Both the position numbers and the translations under genes were made by a program. Shown here piece after piece: positions 61,817 to 64,000 of a stretch of 64,000 nt of DNA. Numbering within the stretch: the first letter of the stretch is position 1; each line of letters begins with the position of its first letter. This stretch comes from Microbacterium sp. W4I4. GTDB lineage: Bacteria > Actinomycetota > Actinomycetes > Actinomycetales > Microbacteriaceae. The stretch is taken from positions 2,666,001 to 2,730,000 of the forward strand of contig NZ_JAUSXT010000001.1 in the NCBI RefSeq assembly GCF_030816235.1, in the 5' to 3' direction. The notes under the pieces were generated by a model. It was not told the DNA's origin. It saw only the letters and a program-made list of their open reading frames with translations, and ran no database searches.

Positions 61817-63139
61817 ATGGTCAATGCAGACAGTCAGCTCGAGCGGTATTCGCCGGTTCCTTCGGCCGCTCACCTGCCCGATGCCCTCACGATCACTCTC
61901 TGGGATTTCTCCTGGTATGTGCGCACGGGGGAGGGCGAGCCGTTCGCCGATCTGGATGCGGCTGCGGCGGAGGCCGTCGACCGCGGGTACAACACCATCC
62001 GCATCTGCGCGATGCCGTTCCTGCTGTTCGGTTCCGGTCTCGACACCTCGGACGTGTCGCTGGATCGCCTGGGCGGCGAGTACGCGCAGGGCGTGCGCTG
62101 GTACGACGTGAAGTCGCCGACCCGCTTCGACGGGCGCGCGCTGCTCACGGAGCTGTTCGAGGTGTGCCGCCGGCGCGGTCTGTTCGTGATCCTGTCGTCG
62201 TGGGAGTATCAGCAGTCCGCGTCGTTCTCGACGGATGACGCCTGGTGGCGCGCACTGGACGGCGTCGATCCCGAGCACCGGGCGGAGCGGCTCGCGGAAT
62301 CGTTCTCGGCGATGATCGACTTCCTGCGCGAGCGCGGCCTGGACGACCGGGTTGCCTTCGTCGAGCTGCACAACGAGGTCACCACCGGTCACCTCGCCGA
62401 TGGTCTGGGAGTCGACGACGAGGCCGCGCGCGTCATCGCCATCGAGCCGCGGCTGAGCCGTGGCATCCGTCGCTTCCACGACCTGCAGCCCGAGGTTCCC
62501 GTCACCGTCAACTACTCCCGGGTGCCGGTCGGCGCGATGCGTGCGATCCCGGCCGAAGCCGACGTCATCGTCGTGCACCCCTACGTGTACGGGGTGCTCG
62601 ACGAGGTGACCGCGGCGTTCGATCTGCGCGGCTCGCTCGCCGAGTTCCCGCGCGAGGCGGTCGAAGCGGCCGGACTGCTGCGGCCCGGAGCCCCTGAGGC
62701 GACGTCGTGGGTGCTGCCCGCCGCGACCGCATGGAAGATGGACGCCACCATCGTCGGCAAGCCCGAGATCTTCATGCACGACTGGATGGATGCCGAGGCA
62801 TTCGACCGCTACCTGTACGAGCGGTACGAGAGTCACCGTGTCGAGATGCACCGTGTGCTGTCGATCTGGCTCGAGGTCGCGGCCGATGCCGCGGCGGCCC
62901 GCGGGATCCCTCTGGTTCTGGGTGAGGGATGGGTTGGCTACACGCCGCTTCGCAGCTGGTTCGAAGAGGGACCTGTCGGCGCGGCGTACTGCCGATTCGC
63001 CGTCGCCGAGTCGGCGCGTGTGGGTGCGTGGGGAACGCTCGTGTGCTCGAACGCCGCACCTCACCATCCGATGTGGGGGGAGATTGCACTCCAGCAGGAG
63101 TGCAACGAGCTGTTCATCCAACGCCGGTCACAGCAGTGA
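61817..63139 (+). CDS. Cellulase-like glycoside hydrolase (clan GH-A)
   Basis: A 440-residue TIM-barrel protein with no signal peptide, so cytoplasmic. The candidate acid/base E187 lies in VELHNEV and the candidate nucleophile E370 in LVLGEGW, positions usual for clan GH-A (GH5-like). It resembles the cellulase-like sugar-binding family of actinobacteria and would hydrolyse imported oligosaccharides. It precedes a sugar-binding lipoprotein, forming an uptake-and-cleavage operon. Confidence 0.82.
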   Translation: MVNADSQLERYSPVPSAAHLPDALTITLWDFSWYVRTGEGEPFADLDAAAAEAVDRGYNTIRICAMPFLLFGSGLDTSDVSLDRLGGEYAQGVRWYDVKSPTRFDGRALLTELFEVCRRRGLFVILSSWEYQQSASFSTDDAWWRALDGVDPEHRAERLAESFSAMIDFLRERGLDDRVAFVELHNEVTTGHLADGLGVDDEAARVIAIEPRLSRGIRRFHDLQPEVPVTVNYSRVPVGAMRAIPAEADVIVVHPYVYGVLDEVTAAFDLRGSLAEFPREAVEAAGLLRPGAPEATSWVLPAATAWKMDATIVGKPEIFMHDWMDAEAFDRYLYERYESHRVEMHRVLSIWLEVAADAAAARGIPLVLGEGWVGYTPLRSWFEEGPVGAAYCRFAVAESARVGAWGTLVCSNAAPHHPMWGEIALQQECNELFIQRRSQQ

Positions 63140-63165
63140 TCCGGCCGTCGTCGAGGAGGACGATC

Positions 63166-64000
63166 ATGGCAGATAAATGGGAGATGTCACGGCGCGGGTT
63201 CCTGGTGAGCTCGCTGGGCGCGGGAGCACTGCTGCTCGCATCGTGCGCCACGGGCGGTACCGGGCCCAGCGGCGGCGGTGGGGGAGGAGGCGGCATCGTG
63301 CTGCAGTCCTCGCTCTCGGATCCGGCCCCGAAGAAGGCGCTCGAGAAGCTGGTCGCCGGATACAAGTCGGGAGGGGTCACCCTCAACACGGTCGCCATCG
63401 AGCAGTTCCGTGCGCAGCTGTCGACGTACCTGACCTCGGCGAACCCGCCGGACGTGCTCACCTGGTACGCCGGCTCCGTCGCGCGCGACTATGCGAGCAA
63501 GGACCTGCTGCTGGACATCTCCGATCTCTGGGAGGGGACGGGCGCGGCATCCGGATACTCCAAGGCGCTGAAGGACCTCTCCACCGCGGATGACGGCAAG
63601 CAGATCTTCATGCCCACCAACTACTACTGGTGGAGCGTGTTCTTCCTGAAGTCGCACTTCAAGGAGTGGGGCGTGCAGCCGCCGAACACGTGGGACGAGT
63701 TCATCTCGCTCTGCGACAAGCTCAAGAAGGACGGCATCCACCCGCTGGCCAACGGCATCGGATCCACGCCCTGGATGGCGTCGGGGTGGTTCGACATCCT
63801 CAACCTGCGCGTCAACGGCGCCGACTTCCACAAGGAGCTCCTCGCGGGAAAGCGCTCCTTCGACAGCGCCGAAGTGCGAAAGACCATGTCGTACTACGCG
63901 CAGCTCGTGCCGTACTTCGACCCGAACATGGCCTCGTACGCCTGGCAGGATGCGGTCACCCCGCTCGTGCAGGGCAAGGACGCCATGTACCTGACGGGTG
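63166..64000 (+). CDS. Sugar ABC transporter substrate-binding lipoprotein (3' end outside window)
   Basis: The first 278 residues of a family-1 solute-binding protein. The N-terminus MSRRGFLVSS is a twin-arginine-like signal, with lipobox LLASC at about residue 27, then a Gly-rich linker. The mature part (QSSLSDPAPKKALEKLVAGYKSGG...NPPDVLTWYAG) is a CUT1 sugar-binding fold. A GAGGAGGA site lies before the ATG. Export in folded form is suggested. Permease genes are expected beyond the window. Confidence 0.92.
   Translation, partial: MADKWEMSRRGFLVSSLGAGALLLASCATGGTGPSGGGGGGGGIVLQSSLSDPAPKKALEKLVAGYKSGGVTLNTVAIEQFRAQLSTYLTSANPPDVLTWYAGSVARDYASKDLLLDISDLWEGTGAASGYSKALKDLSTADDGKQIFMPTNYYWWSVFFLKSHFKEWGVQPPNTWDEFISLCDKLKKDGIHPLANGIGSTPWMASGWFDILNLRVNGADFHKELLAGKRSFDSAEVRKTMSYYAQLVPYFDPNMASYAWQDAVTPLVQGKDAMYLTG

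Overview
The window looks like chromosomal DNA of a high-GC actinobacterium of the Microbacteriaceae, most likely Microbacterium. The evidence is about 70% GC, actinobacterial protein families (DUF222/HNH nuclease, CmtR-type ArsR regulator, HisKA_3/LuxR two-component pairs, CUT1 sugar transporters without a local ATPase), many start codons 6-7 nt after a TANNNT hexamer (leaderless mRNAs), and the very frequent heptamer GGATGCC/GGCATCC. No rRNA, tRNA, CRISPR array, phage or insertion sequence was seen.

1-16 kb: ABC ATPase (cut by the window edge), BenE-type transporter, frameshifted flavin reductase, two-component pair, MFS transporter, RibD/DHFR-like protein, secreted five-repeat protein, HAD phosphatase, exonuclease III, large AAA/LuxR regulator, YbhB-like protein, pyrE and small membrane or lipoproteins. 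16.4-20.2 kb: a small metal-resistance unit (CmtR-like sensor plus P1B-type ATPase) lies between an intact YdeI-like gene and a decayed fragment of the same gene in the same orientation, suggesting acquisition with a flanking duplication. 20.3-24.6 kb: a LacI-family regulator and a CUT1 sugar importer operon carry the same 16-bp operator.

24.6-38.4 kb: FAD oxidoreductase, DtxR/MntR-type regulator, then a pectin/uronate locus. A secreted PL11 rhamnogalacturonan lyase faces an operon dctP-dctQ-dctM-kduI-iclR, which diverges from adh-kduD-kdgA-kdgK. Together these can import unsaturated uronate products and convert them through 5-keto-4-deoxyuronate and 2-keto-3-deoxygluconate (KDG) to KDG-6-phosphate, pyruvate and glyceraldehyde-3-phosphate. 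Two operator-like boxes sit in the divergent promoter. 38.4-50 kb: mntH with a DtxR-type palindrome over its start codon, a SpoU methyltransferase, a frameshifted acyl-CoA dehydrogenase, a second two-component pair linked to a membrane protein by a shared 16-bp palindrome, MATE exporter, DUF222/HNH protein and DUF1992 protein.

50.1-60.8 kb: a nearly complete type IV pilus locus: major pilin, two minor pilins, a large pilin-like protein with a beta-helix-like body, then pilD, pilM, pilN, pilO, pilT and pilC, with pilB convergent. The end of the window holds an AraC regulator divergent from a cellulase-like glycosidase and the start of a sugar-binding lipoprotein.

Non-genic points of note are a 79-bp palindromic intergenic repeat in three same-orientation copies (4972, 42551, 46271), several unassigned operator palindromes, and five genes broken by one extra base in a short homopolymer, which looks more like assembly error than decay.
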